Assembly: GCF_003473485.1 (NCBI RefSeq)
Contig: NC_053045.1
Coordinates: 38,352,494 to 38,416,493 of the forward strand
From: Medicago truncatula
Lineage: Eukaryota > Streptophyta > Magnoliopsida > Fabales > Fabaceae
Direction of reading: 5' to 3'
DNA length: 64,000 nt
The translations under genes and the position numbers were made by a program. How positions within the stretch are numbered: position 1 is the first letter of the stretch; each line of letters begins with the position of its first letter. Of the stretch, positions 46,636 to 60,529 are shown piece by piece. The notes under the pieces were generated by a model that was given only the letters and a program-made list of their open reading frames with translations, did not search any database and had not been told where the DNA came from.

Positions 46636-49600
46636 TCACTCTTCCCTATAATCTGGATTGTCCTTTAAAATTACAAAACCTTCAAGAATTGGTGATATGG
46701 GAAGATATCTGCAGAAAAAAACAACTGTTAGTATTAGAAAGACAACAAAAGCTTGTTTTAAAGTATCACAAGGCAATAGTATATTACTTTTCTGTGGCTA
46801 GCTCTGCCCTATCCCCAGCAGCCAGGAGAACAGGGGTGGAATGGGTCTGAAAGCCGGTGATTGTCTTAGGACGACCTGCCTGTCCAACAACGTCTACTGC
46901 TTGGCCAACCCGAACAGGCACTGATAGAGGCTTCAAGTCCTCATCCACAGTCAACAACATCCTCGGCTGTTACAACAGAGTATAATTAAGACTAGCCTCA
47001 AATAGGGGGGAAGAGAGAGGAATTTGAGACTCAAACAAACCTGCATGGCCAAAACGAGGAAGTAGAGAACATAGTGATATTTCCCCAACACGATAGCTTT
47101 CATATCGAGGCATGCATGCAACATAGTAATTAGTCCTGCAAGTGCTGTCCTGTAAAAATTGAAAGGGGCATAATGTCGATTAGAAATTATTACAACAAAG
47201 CAGTATGCAATTTGAAGTCACCAACTCGATTAGTTTGCAGTAAGGTTTAATTAAGAGACAAAAGCAGATGGGCAAAATAAGGGTTTACGGTGATAGTAAG
47301 ACACGGTCGGAATGATAAGGATTAAGTGTTAAAAGTCCCTTTCCCAAATGTACAAGACCTTGGGCAATCCGCACCTATAGCGTAGAAAAGAAAATCAGTG
47401 AAATTTGTTGAAACAAGCAGAATTAAGAAAATAAGGACAACTTAGTTGAAACATACACAAAATAGAAGGCTGGTATCTTTGTAGTAATAGCTTGAAAGAT
47501 TGCGAAGCATGCCGGCAATTCGAGCATTGTTTGTTCCAGCGCCTATTAGACCTAAGGAGATAACTGCTGCCTGTAGCATACAAAATGTGTGTTTACTTAC
47601 AAACAAAAACCAAACCATAGAGACCACAATGATTTAAGAGGCTCTACAATCTTACCATTGCTACTTCTGAATCAGTATCATGGCTAAGTCTGCTTAAGGT
47701 ATCCATAACATTGACCTGATCAAATAAAGGGTTAACAAATTAAACAGACATGAAATCTAGCTTGTGATTACTAATTTACAACAGCTGTTTACCATCTGTC
47801 ATCTTTTCAGAACAAAGTCATGATGTGTTCCACACTGTTAAATAATAAAAATACAAAAATGATAAAATGCAGGGTTGCAAACCTTTGGGTTTGATATACA
47901 CAGCAGACCAAGTGCCAGAGGAACTGCTCGGCGAATATTCTGCTCTCCATACTGTAGAAGATGTTCTAGGGATCGGATAGCCATCTCAACACCTAATTCT
48001 TCAGCCATTGCTACCATAGCAATTCCAAGGACTGCAGGACCTTGGTGCATCTCACCTTTGTCAAGATGTTGTGAACAGTGACCCAAAAGATTTTGCACCT
48101 GCATGAAATAAGCACCAGCAATTTTAAACATAAAAGGCTGCAGCAGAAATCTTTATTTTTGAAGTTATAAAAGTAAGAGTGTACCTTGAGAACATTCCCA
48201 GTTCCAGCATAGGCACATGATAGTAGTGTCATGTCACAATACTTTCTTATTTTTTCATTAAAAGTCTTCGAAACTTCGGCAGTTGCCTCAACACTTTCCT
48301 GTTGTTACATAGAACAATATGGAGTTAGTACTACGCTGGAGTGACTTCCACCCAACCTAATAGCAAAACCCCTCCTAACCGTTTTAAAAAATTAAGCAAA
48401 TAAGATTACAAATACTTTGCAAATGTAAATAAGGCTGTCAGTAATGCAACCACAATGGATCCCACCCTGCCCTGGACCTAGTACGGTGGGAGTACCAAAC
48501 AAGTAAATACCTGCTTCCCAAGATAAAGAAGACCAAGGCCAAGAGGGAGAAGTCGTGTAAGAGGCTCTCCCAACTCTGACTCACTCCGGTCCATCAATGT
48601 AAATATGATTGCTTGAGCAACTTCCTCATTGCAAGAACCCACGTAAATCAAGCCCAATGCAATTGCAGTGAAGGCAATCACATCAAGCGAAGCTTTAGGA
48701 TCACTCAGAATAGGTGCCAACTTGTATCGCAACTGAAAGAAACAATAAGTCAAAAAAATTATTTTCGCAAATATAAAGCGAGAGAAGCATCTCAACAAGG
48801 TGTTACAGGAAGAAAAAAACCTCACCTGCTCATTCTGGGAACCAGCATATGCAATTCCTAATCCCATAATTGCACCAATTCTAGTCGAACTATCTTCTTT
48901 ATCAATAAAATCACCAAGGAGTGCCATTGCCTACAATGGAATCAAATAAGGTCAAATACAGAAAATTAAAATATACATGTCATATACAGAAAAGGAAAAA
49001 ATAAAAGGAACTCACAGGATCACAGTCATTCTTGATACTACAATTGACAATTCCAACTCCCAGTAATGCACCAGCAATGACATGGTTATCATTACTATGG
49101 AAGTATTTGTCAAGTTGTGCAAGTCCAGAGTCAACATCCCATAATAAAATCATGCCCTGTTATAATACAAGGGATAACATAAGTATAGAAAATGGAATTC
49201 ATGTGATCCATAAATTAGATCAATGATGATTCAGTAAGAAACCCATACCAGACTTGCAGCAGCACTAGTCTTTCCATGCTCCTTGTTTTTAAAAAGCCAG
49301 TTTCCAGACGAACCACTACTTGAAGAATCTGATGCAACAGTCATTAACTTATCCTGCACAACAGTAATTGAATGGAAGGACAACATAAATACAAATATCA
49401 AACAACAACGTACACAATATAAATTATCTTGATATATAAGATTCATTGTACCTGACCAAATCCGGCATTAACAAATGCATTAACAAAAGTAGCAGCAAGG
49501 TTCTGTCTCGCTGAGTCAACACTTGCCCCAGCACTTGCACGGCCATCAAGCAAATGTGCCTAAGAAAAAACAAATCAGAGCAAAATATGAGGGCAGAAGC

Positions 49601-52600
49601 AAATCAAGAGAGGCGAATTTGATACAGAAAAACAGCATAGCGAAAAACAATGTTTTTCTGATATCATTGAACACATGAGCACAACACAACCATAGATTAA
49701 ATTTTCAGACTCTACACAGGTTCCTTCAGCAGGATGCATAAAGTTCTAACATTAGTATACAAATGCAACCAATGTAAACCAGTGCTTTAACAAGGAGAGG
49801 GCTCCTCTACAAATAATTAGAACCTGGAAACTTAATAAGAAAACATTAAATCCAATCAAGAAAAGAAAACAACAACACAAATCAAAATTTTATGATTTTT
49901 TTTTAGGAGTAAAAAAAAAACATTTGAAATTTGAATACGAGAATTTTACATCAATTTTGGTACTCGTTTCAAAATGCATGTCGCATGTTTGTAATCTGCA
50001 TTATTCACATGACTTACTTTGACCCTATTTTTGACTAATATATAAATACAAATGTTAGCCTGTAAAATGTTGTTTGATTTGTCTCGACATATATTTTCAA
50101 AATATTAAATTTTTATAATTTTTTACTTTAGATAATTAATTAAAGATATTAACGATCAAAGTTATGCATTGGCATATGTGAAATGGTTGACAGCAACATG
50201 TATTTTGAAACGAAGGGAGTATTTTACATCAATTATGACTAAAAACATAGATATCAATTTTTCCACTTACTAATCTATGCTATTTCGTAGCACAGCATCA
50301 AATCTTAATAGAAGAATCCAGCGCATTAGAAACCATGGTTCCATCAAATCTTTATGATATATAAAGTAAAGTTCTTATGTGAAAAATTATAAGTGATGTA
50401 TGACAATTTCAGTGGCATGAAAATTTAAATAAAAAAAAAACTGAAATAATTTAAATAAATAAATGCAGTTATGTGGCAACCCTGTCTGTTTCTGCTTATT
50501 TTAAAGGAGAACACTGCTTTAATTTATAGATGTCTTGGAAAGATTATATTAAATAAATATATTTCAACAAAAAATATATATTTAGCAACAAATGGGTCCT
50601 AATTCCTGAATTCAAAAGATGCATAACAAATAGGAATCAACTGGGTCCTCAATCACATGCAATTATCAACAAAAACTCGAAGCAATGACAAGCAGCTATA
50701 TGCAACCCACAAAACTAATACATCCATACCAAATAATAAAACACAATTCACTTATCTATCCTTTTTTGGTCTTAACCCTCCAGTACCTGGCAGGAAAAAG
50801 GACTCTAGTTATCTACAGTTCATCGGGTAGGTAACTAAAGTCAGGTCAATAATGGTTCCAGCTAAAAAATGAACTCGGATACTCCCTTTCAATTCAACCT
50901 CAACCGAAACTCGTTAGTTATACTTGGATTCAACCACTTGGTTTCCTTTCATCAAGTTGAATCATAATTTATTAAATAAAGCTTAAATTTCAGAGCATTA
51001 GCTGGTATGGGAGTCATATGTAGTCAGGTGTTTATTACAATTCAGAGTAAATTTAACATCAGAAATCCACCTTGTATATATCTTCAGGGGACTTAGGCTC
51101 CATGACTTCAATATCACGAGCAAGAGTCAAATATCCTTCACTTAACTTGGAATTGTTAATGATATCCTGCAACACTTCTCGTTCTTCGTCATCGTTAACC
51201 ATTTCCTCGTCAAGCTCAAAAGTGATTCCCTGAATACATCATTAAAACCATCAAGAGAGAGTCCCAAAATACTATTTTGAGTGAAATTTTAAGTCTCTTT
51301 GACACACTCTAGTGTTATAAATTGTCAACATATAGCTAGAGTTGAGCATATAAATTCATTGCAAAAAACTGAAATGCAATAGTTACATCCATTATCACAG
51401 GAGAAGAAATTCCAGCTAAAAAACTATTCGCCACAAGTACTAACACAGAATCCAGGACTTACATGGCGTGCAAGTATGTAACAGAATTGCTTCTTTCGCA
51501 GCACATCATGACAAGAGGTGAACACTGTCCTCACATGCTGTCAACAAGACCGCAACTAGTTAGTTTCAAACCACAAGCTTTTAAGGAACACTTCTTTAAG
51601 GTATATGGATAATCCATAAAGAGAAAATCAATCACAAAAACGAATTAAATCAAATCAAGAAAGAATTCCAGTGTCGCACCAGCAGGTTATCCATGAACAA
51701 TGCAATTTGCAGTGCGTTTGGAAATTCTTCAAATTTTAGATAGATTGAAAATGCAATGTCCAATACTAGCATATCATCTGGTCCAGGAAGATACCTGTAA
51801 AATTTTAATAATTGTTTTGCTAGTCTGTCAGTCAGTTTACCCAAACAAAACAAAAAAAATAGAAAAAACAATAACAACAAATTGCCGCTTATAACTCAAA
51901 AAATCCAGAGCCAAGCCAATGACTATATCCGATGAACCTTTAAACTATTCACCCCAATTGCAAGTCAAACTCCATCTAATAAACCTTCATTATGTATTAA
52001 AAATCACTTTTTAAATGCTTTTCAATACAAAACTAATAAGCTTCAGAACCAAGCCAGCAACTAAAGAAACATATTGTTTCAGTCCATTTTGTCACAAGCA
52101 CAAATAACTTCCAATCGTTGGTGTTATAATATCTGAAAATATCCTCAGGTTCTTGTCACTTGGTTATCATCTTGATTAGTTCCCTACTCAATTAGGACTA
52201 GGAGTCTTGTATCCTAACAATATGGATTAGTGCTTAACTTTTTAGCATCAGCAGATCATCATCACAAATTCACAACCTTAATCATATTTGAAGTCACCGT
52301 TCTTTCTTTCATCTTTTTATCAAAAACCCAATGACTTCGACACTTGTATATTGTCAGACGCAGCAAGAACAGTATTAAGAGGTCCAGGTATCAGTCAAGC
52401 TAACAATAGTTCTCATTCCTAAAGCCCGTATATTGTCAGAAGCAGCAAGAACAGTATTAAGAGGTCCAAGTATCAGTCAAGCTAACAATAATTCTCATTC
52501 CTAAACTACCGAATCACTTTATCCCTTTTTAGTGTCCACAATGATAACAAATGACCTTACTTGATAATTAAATTATGAGAATTCGGAAATAAATAATAAA

Positions 52601-55546
52601 TACACACAGACACTCTAAGGGTGGGAATAGTCCAGGTCGGCCATGGTTGTCGAGATCGTACAATCTTGCGATTCATCCTGCCTCTGGAGCGGTTTGAAGA
52701 TCGGAGATCATGGCAGATCAGGCGGCGCGCCGTGGAAAAGCGGAAACTCGCAGAATCGAGGGTTGACCCAGTTTTCAGGAATCGTTGACCCGATCCGACC
52801 AGTGACCTGTGGTGTCTGTTTCGTTTTCGACCTGATTCGGTCATAATTCGACCCGTTTCGCCCTAGAAGATTATAATCTATCATTAATTTCGTGTTTTGG
52901 GACTTGCTGGTGTTTAATTGAATCATTAGGATAAGAAATTGGGAATTTTTCTCATCTTCTCTGAAATTGTAATTCTTCAATGATTAAATTCCCTCTCATC
53001 TTTCACTTTTTCTACAAAAACCAGTTCACCGTGTAATTCTTGAATGAATCATTTTTTTTTTATGAAATTTTTTAGATGATGTTTGAGACAATGAGAATGA
53101 TTAATGAAGTTTTTTTCTTAGTTACTTTTATAATTTCTCTATTATGTGGGATCTTACGATCCTATGATCTACGCTTTTTCTACACCCCAACGATCTTTAG
53201 TGGGATCCCGATTTTGACAACGTCCAGGCTAAGGCTTTTTTAAAGCCTATGGCCTGGCCTATTTAAAGGCGAGCTCGGCCCGGCTCGTTTGATATAAAGG
53301 CTAGGCTCTTGCTTTTTATAAAGCCTATTTAACCAAATAGTCCATGCTAAGGCTTGCAAAAAAAACATATTAGGCCCGTATGCCGGCCTATCAATTATTG
53401 AAGTTTTCTTTATAAACCCATTCCTTCATTTGATTCGGCTATTTAGTAGCAGGCCTATTGGTGTGATTAAGCCTTCGTAAGATTTGGTTATTTAGTAGCA
53501 TGCATGTTGGTGTACTTGGGCCTTCATAAGATTTGACCTATTTAGTAGTAGGCATATTGGTGTTGCAAGGCCTTTGGTGTGAAATAGGCTTTCAGGCTTC
53601 TCTAGGCTCTAGGCCTTTAAAAAGGCCAAAATAAGCCTTAGAAATGAGCCTATGTCAGGTAATAGGCAAGGCTTAGGCCTATAATTTTTTAAGTAGGCCA
53701 AGAAATCCAAGAAATGGGTCTACGAGACTTTGAAACAAGAAAACTTTAAAACCACACAAGATGCAAAAGTTCAACCATAATGATAAATCATTCTTCAAAC
53801 TTTCTTTATAACTGTTCTGAAGTTAATATAAACATAATCTGAGGTCTGACTTACCTAGCTGAACTTGTCAGATACAAGCAAGTCCTTTTAAAGTTTGTTT
53901 TGTCAACATGCTCAGTCAACATATCTAAGTCCTCAACCTAACAACAAAAAAGATTGCAAGAAAATGCCGTTAAGTTCACACTCTGAATAGTTCGGACAAG
54001 AAGGATATGAAATATTACCTCCATCAAAAGATCAACAGCCTCTGGTTCAGCATTATGCTGCAGAAAATTAAAAATTAGTAAAAAATTGGTTAACAATCTT
54101 CGCCTGACACATCTTGTTGCGTCAATATTTCATATAGTAACATTATTTTAGTAAAATTCGCCTGACACATCTTGTTGCGTCAATATTTCATATAGTAACA
54201 TTATTTTAGTAAAATGAATGCAGATAATACCTTCATGTGAAAAGCAACTATTTGTTTTACGAGTTCCATGAGATCATCGATTGGCGCCTCTTCACTCTGT
54301 CAATGCACAATTTGAACACAATCACGTATAAGCACAACAACAAACTAAATTTGCAATAGCAAACAAAACTAAAAAAAAAAAAGGTACACAAAATGCTGTA
54401 GTGTGGGCATTTAAATTAGCAAGATGCCTAACCTGTCGTTTTGCATATTCTTGAGCAATTTCTCCAGCCAAATTTCTGACACCATAAGTAAAAAACATAA
54501 GATTGAGACTAATGAAATAGTTAACCTTTTTCAATCAACCCTTCCTTACAAAAATATAAAATATACCTAGTGATTCAATTGTTTACAACAGGAGTTCATC
54601 TTCAACCATATAAAACACAAATACAATGCTTAAAAAAACAAAACTCTTACCTAACATACTCATGTCCCCAAGAACCAATATCGCCCTCTGAACCTAGTAA
54701 TCGGTATTTGAGACTTTCCTGGCAGAGTCATTGGCAAAGTGAAGAGTCAATATAATGAAAGTACGCCATCAAACTAGAACACAATCAAAGTCGAAGCAAT
54801 CATTAAAAAAAAATCACTCAATTTCTAAATATAGCAAACTCACCCGTTCTCCCTCAGCAGACATTGTAAGGGCCAATACCGATAATATGTCAGCCAAATA
54901 CTTCTGCAATGCAATGACGAAGGAAAAATCATTTAAGCACCATAATACCATACTATTACTTCACACAAAGTCATCACTATAAGACACGAATAGCAATACC
55001 TTCAACTCTGATTCCACCATAGTTTCATAATATGCCTTCAGAGTACCGTAATGTGGTCGTAGAAACTTCAGTGGCTTGGGCACTGAAGTCATGGAGCTTG
55101 TAGAAGTACGGATTTCTTGTCTACAACACAATCATATTTTCCAATTTCAATACCCAAACACAAAATTTAACAAAAATAACTTCAATTTTCACTCGAATCA
55201 AATTTTGTGAATCCTCGACTATAAAATTAGGGTTTACCTCATGCTTTCAAGAGCAACCTTCTGCAACCCGGGGTCAGTATCCTGAACCCTCTCAACATAC
55301 AACTCCAGCTGCTGCTTCAAAGCCAAATCTTCATCGGACTGCACGAATTTCAACAAAAACAATCGAATTTGTTTAACTCAAAAAAGCTAAATAGAAATTT
55401 GAACCCTAAATTGAGTTAAAATTCGAATCAAGGGGTTTTGGACTTACCAGATCTTCGCTCTCGATCTTCTTCTTTGCGGCAGCTTCGTCTTTGGCGGTGC
55501 CGCTGGTGCTGGCGCCGTTGCCGGCGCGGTTAGGTTCGGGAGCCAT
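46636..55546 (-). CDS. RPN1: 26S proteasome base subunit RPN1 (PSMD2 homologue)
   Basis: Minus strand, 25 exons joined into 886 codons (Arabidopsis RPN1A is about 891). Exons: 55448-55546, 55238-55338, 55000-55120, 54844-54903, 54651-54718, 54433-54475, 54231-54296, 54019-54057, 53855-53937, 51680-51794, 51463-51537, 51071-51229, 49452-49559, 49249-49353, 49016-49156, 48826-48930, 48511-48732, 48185-48298, 47883-48098, 47656-47715, 47457-47570, 47289-47374, 47041-47149, 46788-46966, 46636-46708. The acidic, Lys-rich N-terminus leads into a helical region. Proteasome/cyclosome repeats occupy about residues 415-770 ([59 protein letters not shown]). They form a toroid that docks ubiquitin and UBL shuttle factors. 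The end, NPDYREE, matches the family. RPN1 contacts the RPT1/RPT2 ATPases in cytosol and nucleus. Introns 9 (2060 nt) and 12 (1511 nt) carry repeats. The exon 10 donor (GTGCGA) is weak. Confidence 0.96.
49943..50237. mobile_element. Stowaway-like MITE in RPN1 intron 12, with flanking direct repeats
   Basis: The left end TACTCGTTTCAAAATGCATG (49961) and the right end CATGTATTTTGAAACGAAGG ending GGAGTA (50222) are inverted repeats; the left one has lost a few bases. ATTTTACATCAATTTTG at 49943-49959 and ATTTTACATCAATTATG at 50221-50237 abut the ends, matching at 16 of 17 bases. Confidence 0.65.
52346..52505. repeat. Tandem duplication, period 82 bp, in RPN1 intron 9
   Basis: Two copies start GTATATTGTCAGA at 52346 and 52428. 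Each runs about 78 bp to CTCATTCCTAAA with only about four differences, so the duplication is recent. Confidence 0.9.
52557..53715. repeat. Repeat-derived insert in RPN1 intron 9
   Basis: 52600-52860 is GC-rich (GATCGGAGATCATGG, GACCCGATCCGACC) and unlike intron sequence. 53225-53715 is a low-complexity block built from AGGCCTA/TAGGCCT-type words. Short frames here resemble no protein. It is probably transposon-derived, but the family is not identified. Confidence 0.5.
54099..54215. repeat. Perfect 58-bp tandem duplication in RPN1 intron 7
   Basis: The unit beginning TTCGCCTGACACATCTTGTT starts at 54099 and 54157. The copies appear identical. The right copy ends about 15 bp from the exon 7 splice donor at 54230. 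Confidence 0.95.
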
Positions 55547-55796
55547 CGGAGAAGAAGAAGTGTGAAACCCTAAGTGCGATTTAGCGTGAAATGAAAAGTG
55601 TGATTGAAGAGCGAGATGATAAAAGAAGTGAAAATCTCGCGAGTTGAGTTTTGCTGGTGTGAGTGTGTTAAATTAAAAGGAAAAATAGTGGGACTTTGAA
55701 GAATTTAACAGATGGAGGTTTCTTGTTGCAGAGGATTTGCTCTTGTGTTAATGGGCTTGGGCTTCTTTTGTTAATTCATCTTAGTTTATGAAATGA

Positions 55797-55838
55797 TTAT
55801 TACTTTTCTCACCCACCTTATGGTATTCTCGCGCATCC
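55797..55838 (+). repeat. Repeat family copy, 250 bp upstream of the RPN1 ATG
   Basis: TTACTTTTCTCACCC followed by TATTCTCGCGCATCC, the same arrangement as at 45025. An inverted GGGTGAGAAA word near 56058 may be the other end of a MITE. Confidence 0.6.
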
Positions 55839-58822
55839 TTTTTTTTTTTTCTTTCTAAAATAGCGCTGTTCAAATTCTATAATCCTAAACATATGGTTAG
55901 GTATTTTCATTTTGTATAATCTGAAACATAGCATAATAAAAAGAAAGGGTGGCGTAATTGATATCAAAGATCTTTGTTGATCGATGTACAATCTCAGGAC
56001 CATGATATCATAAACACTCCTAACTAAAAAAAAAAGGAAAAAGTAAGAAAGGGTGAGAAATGAAGAATGAATTAATATCTTGAAGCATGCAAGTCTATTT
56101 ACCGTTATAAACTTATCTTAGATTGTAACTACAGTTAAAGGAAACGTTTACAATGCATAAAACCAACCCAAAATACATTAAATACAACACAAACTGTCCA
56201 AACCATGAGTGTAATTCCATGGTCCACAGAGTTTGGGAGGGTTCAGATTATATAATCTAAAACTCTCGTAACATTTTTGGATTGTATAATCTGAACTGTC
56301 TCGTATTGTGTTTAAGTTTGATTTTTGGAGGGTTTTCATGGTGAATGACATAGAGAAGGAAAAAAAAGGTACAAAACATATTTCAACAGCGTATAACAAC
56401 ATAATCACATCAGTGATGAAATTTTTGGGAAGGTCTTTGAAGAGGTGTTTTTGTACTTTATCCAGCTGGTCTGTCAACTCACATATTTCAATCAGCATGT
56501 CAACTGGGTCAGGTTCACAACAACCTCTTAGTAGTCAGATTTGCAGCATAATGATGAGAGGCAAGATCTTTCAAGAGGATTGTTTTGAGTTAGATCACGT
56601 TGTCTTGCCAACTGACATATTTCTACTGCCGAAGCAGCAGGATCTAGCTCATAATAACATCTTGGTGTTCACGTCTTTTAGATAATTTTAAGAGTTTTTT
56701 TGATGTGTTTTACTGCTTATGAAAATAGACACACTAATTTATACAAGTTTTAGAGCGTCATTGACCATAGGAACTATTTGTGCAATGTAAATCGCATAAA
56801 AATCAAAGTGTTCCGCCATTTTTTTTATATCTATAACAGTATATAAATATGATAATGTCTTAGAACTCTCTTATTTTTAAAGTTTATGATGACAACCAAC
56901 TTTGAACATCTACTTCACCATTTTGTTATCTAACCACATGAATCCCCTACTGCTTTTGATTTCATTTAGCGAAATGAACTAAAATTTAGATTGCTTTGGA
57001 TAGACAACTACTTTTGTTGTTGGTTTACTATCATGTGTGGTAGTTTATTATTAAACCAAATCACTATCACATTTATTTCATTCTACCGAATAGTTTAGCA
57101 TTTACCTTTTATTTTCACAACAACAATGGCATGCTTTAAGAATTCAATGTGTTTATAGCTTAAGATGGACCTCACGTTGTGAACTCATAACACATGTACC
57201 AACGACCTCAAGCTTACAACATAAGATATGAAGGCTTGAGAAATAAAATGACATTTGGACCGCTTAGACAAATCGAACCTCACATTATGAAAGCTCATAT
57301 CATTTGACTCCCCCCTCAGTTTATAGCTTCGGGCAATTGTTATGGTCTAGGCTCAGGTCCAACCATGACTAAGTCTGGACTTCACTCCTCGTACGTTCAG
57401 AAGGAGCATGGCACATATATGGCCCTTGACTGCACTGGAATAATGATCCCTTAAAATCATTTGGACCATCTAGTTCAGATCTAATAATATTTTCCCACGA
57501 TCTGCTTACTGCTTTCCCCTAGGGACAACTCTCCAAGTAAAGGTTTAAAGACCAAAACCCTAAACATACACTATAAATACTAACTTAGAGACATCAATTC
57601 ATACACACACACACGCGCACATTTCAGCCTAATGGATCAGTGGCACAACCTGCCATGAAGGTCCTACACTTTAAAGTCATTCAACACCACCATAAATTGC
57701 AATCTTATGTCGACATGATCGGTAATATAACATAAACTTCATTCCTAATAAATAATAATATATGATCTTTTTTTTTTGCGATAAAAATGTATATGATCTT
57801 AGAGTGTGTTTGGATAGAGGATTTGAAAATTCAAGAGAATTTGAAATCCTAAGAAATTCAAATGCTTCAATTGAATTTCGTTCATTTTCAAAATTCATTG
57901 TTTGGATAAAGTGAATGAATTCCTTCATTTTTCAAAATCATTGTTTAGATGACAAAGTAATTGAATTCCTTTCTTTAATTTAATTTTATTTCTTATAATT
58001 ACTTCCATTTTAAAACTAATTAACAAAAAAACTCCTAAAAAAGTAATTAATTGAAATTTAATCTATCATGATTTATTAAATTTCTTGACTCAATTTAATT
58101 CACTTTATTTTTTTTTACAATCGTTCACTTTAATATTTTCTTGCAATCATAGTCGTTATCCTTTCATTTATTGAATTATTACCAACGTATCTAGATGTTA
58201 TTTTACTCGTCTTAAATAATGTTTATAGACTAGAAATAACTACTAAATGTAATAATTCCCACAACAAATGTGGTATATACAAGTATAGTAACAAAGCTCA
58301 ATTGTAACTGTCATCATTTCATAGTCACAAGTTCAACCATAGTCGTTATCCTTCAATCATCAATTGCACAAATCAAAGAAAAAACTTGGATAAATTCATA
58401 TAGATGTATTTGTTCCAAAGCTAACATTTTACAAAAAAAAAAATTGATAACAAACAAAAATGAAAAATATTCGTAGGAAATGCAGTAGGTTTAAAAGATT
58501 GGATTCATAATACTTTTGCAGCTAATCCATTTGTTCTCATAGATGGTATTAAAAGAATAAAGTCATTCTCTCAAAGACATGCGAGAAAACAGTAAAATCA
58601 AACAACGATGAATAAACAAATAAGGTGTATGTTAGGCATGTGTTATGTTCCGTGGACACTAACTTGTGCTAAAGGTTGCATTTATTTACTCCTAAGACAT
58701 TTGTTGATATGCCAACCTTTATATTACGATATCTATGCTTATATTCTGCAACAACTGTCGCTGAGATATGTGACTCATCAAGTGCTTCAATTGAATTCTA
58801 ATAACATAACACACACACACAC

Positions 58823-58866
<44 letters not shown>

Positions 58867-60529
58867 CAACAATAGCTACTCAAATGGTCAAACAAATTTC
58901 AAACTTATCTCAAACCATTTTCATCTATTTGCCTTTGGACCATCTATATATAATCGTGAAACTTCAAATATTCCTAACTCACTTTCATAACAGTTTAAAT
59001 GACGTTATTAAACAGCCTACCAATTATTTCTTTGGATCTAGAGTAACAAAAATTACACTACTCTATATTTTAGGTCGTGAGCAAGGATATGCAAAAACAT
59101 TGTCATAACTTCAATTGTAAGAACATTTCTTTTCCTTACCAATTATCCTTTCTTTTTTAAAATCTTATAAAGCTTTAAAAATGCCCCTTTACTAACTCTT
59201 AATTGTTCAATAAAATTAGTTTATGTTCCTTAACAAAATATGTGTCATAATACCAAGTCATTGCACATAATAGCATAGTGACAACACTAATAACACTGAA
59301 TGTTGTTTCCTCAACCTCCTTTTCTCTTTTTCATCTATTTTATGTTTTATTAAAGCTATCGAATCGTTGACTATACTAGTGTTCATTTCTTTTTGAAATC
59401 TAAACACAAGAAAATATGACTTGAAATCTGATGAAAAAGACTTCTATATGGTACTAGCCTATCAAAAAACCAGAGCAGTATCAACTCATTATCAGAAAGT
59501 CAATCAAACATAAACCACAAACAATTGAGAAAGAGAGAACTTCACTACACACAATAACCAACAACAATACTTGTATAGACAAAAAATAGTTTTAATTGGT
59601 CTTATAAACAAGCAATTGAAAAAAGCAAAACTGCTCGACTTTCTAAACAATGTTGATGAACAAACATAGGAAATGTCCATATTGACTTGACTAATTATTG
59701 GAAATATAAGGAGAGATGAGTATGAAATGGAAAAATGTTCTCAGAAAGTGTATAAATGAATGGATATAGTATATATTATTTTATTAATTACGAATGTAGT
59801 AATGATTATTATGTTTTGATAAATATTTTGAAATAGATCATATGGTACAAAAGGATAATGAGCAAACATGTATACATAATTCTTCGGTTGTATACACATC
59901 ATATATAACAAATAAACGATTAAAATATTTTTACTTTTTTTATCGACAAAATGACATTTCTACTTATAATTAATTTTGTTGGATAAAAGACATACAAAAC
60001 TCATTTTAAAATTGATTGAATATAATTAGTAGTTTTGAATTAATTTATTAATAAAAACACACACATATATATATAACCATATACACTAAAAGTGTGTAAT
60101 ATATAAAAAAAATCATAGAGTAACGAAATATGTACTTTATAAAAATGTTGTATATTTTCATAGCGGCTATTTTTTTTATATATATATTCAAACCACAACA
60201 AATTAACAATTAAATTCAAATAATTGTATTCACCACTTTCATCAAAATGACATATTAACTATAAGAGCAGTGCGAATATATTCAAAAAAATTGGCATCTT
60301 TTTTTCATTTATCATAACTCAAACCTAAACCTATAGATGTAACAAAAAAAAAACTAAACCTACAACTGTAAGACATACACAACATAAGATGAATCAATCT
60401 ATAGAAGCGGACAAATACGAACATTGACAGCTGGACAAATATTTATTTCTTCACTCTCCCCACCTAGTCCGATAATGTTTTATTGTTGTTGTTGTTATTG
60501 CTTTATCTCTCGATCTATTTAATAGAACG
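55839..60529. other. Intergenic, no intact gene
   Basis: Palindromic words TTCAGATTATATAATCTAAA (56244-56263) and TTGTATAATCTGAA recur near 55880-56295. A coding-like minus-strand stretch at 56463-56652 holds two similar 20-codon units but is broken by stops. A one-sided TIR-like end (GTGTGTTTGGATAG) lies near 57804. A microsatellite is given separately. The rest is AT-rich. Confidence 0.5.
58807..58865. repeat. (AC)n(AT)n compound microsatellite
   Basis: About 8 AC units followed by about 20 AT units. A 166-codon chance frame passes through it and was not called as a gene. Confidence 0.95.

Noticed and set aside
57790-57960. TIR element starting GTGTGTTTGGATAG
   Set aside because: No matching inverted end was found, so it may be a broken element but is not called.
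58608-59108. 166-codon plus frame
   Set aside because: It passes through an AC/AT microsatellite and has no recognisable domain or codon bias.
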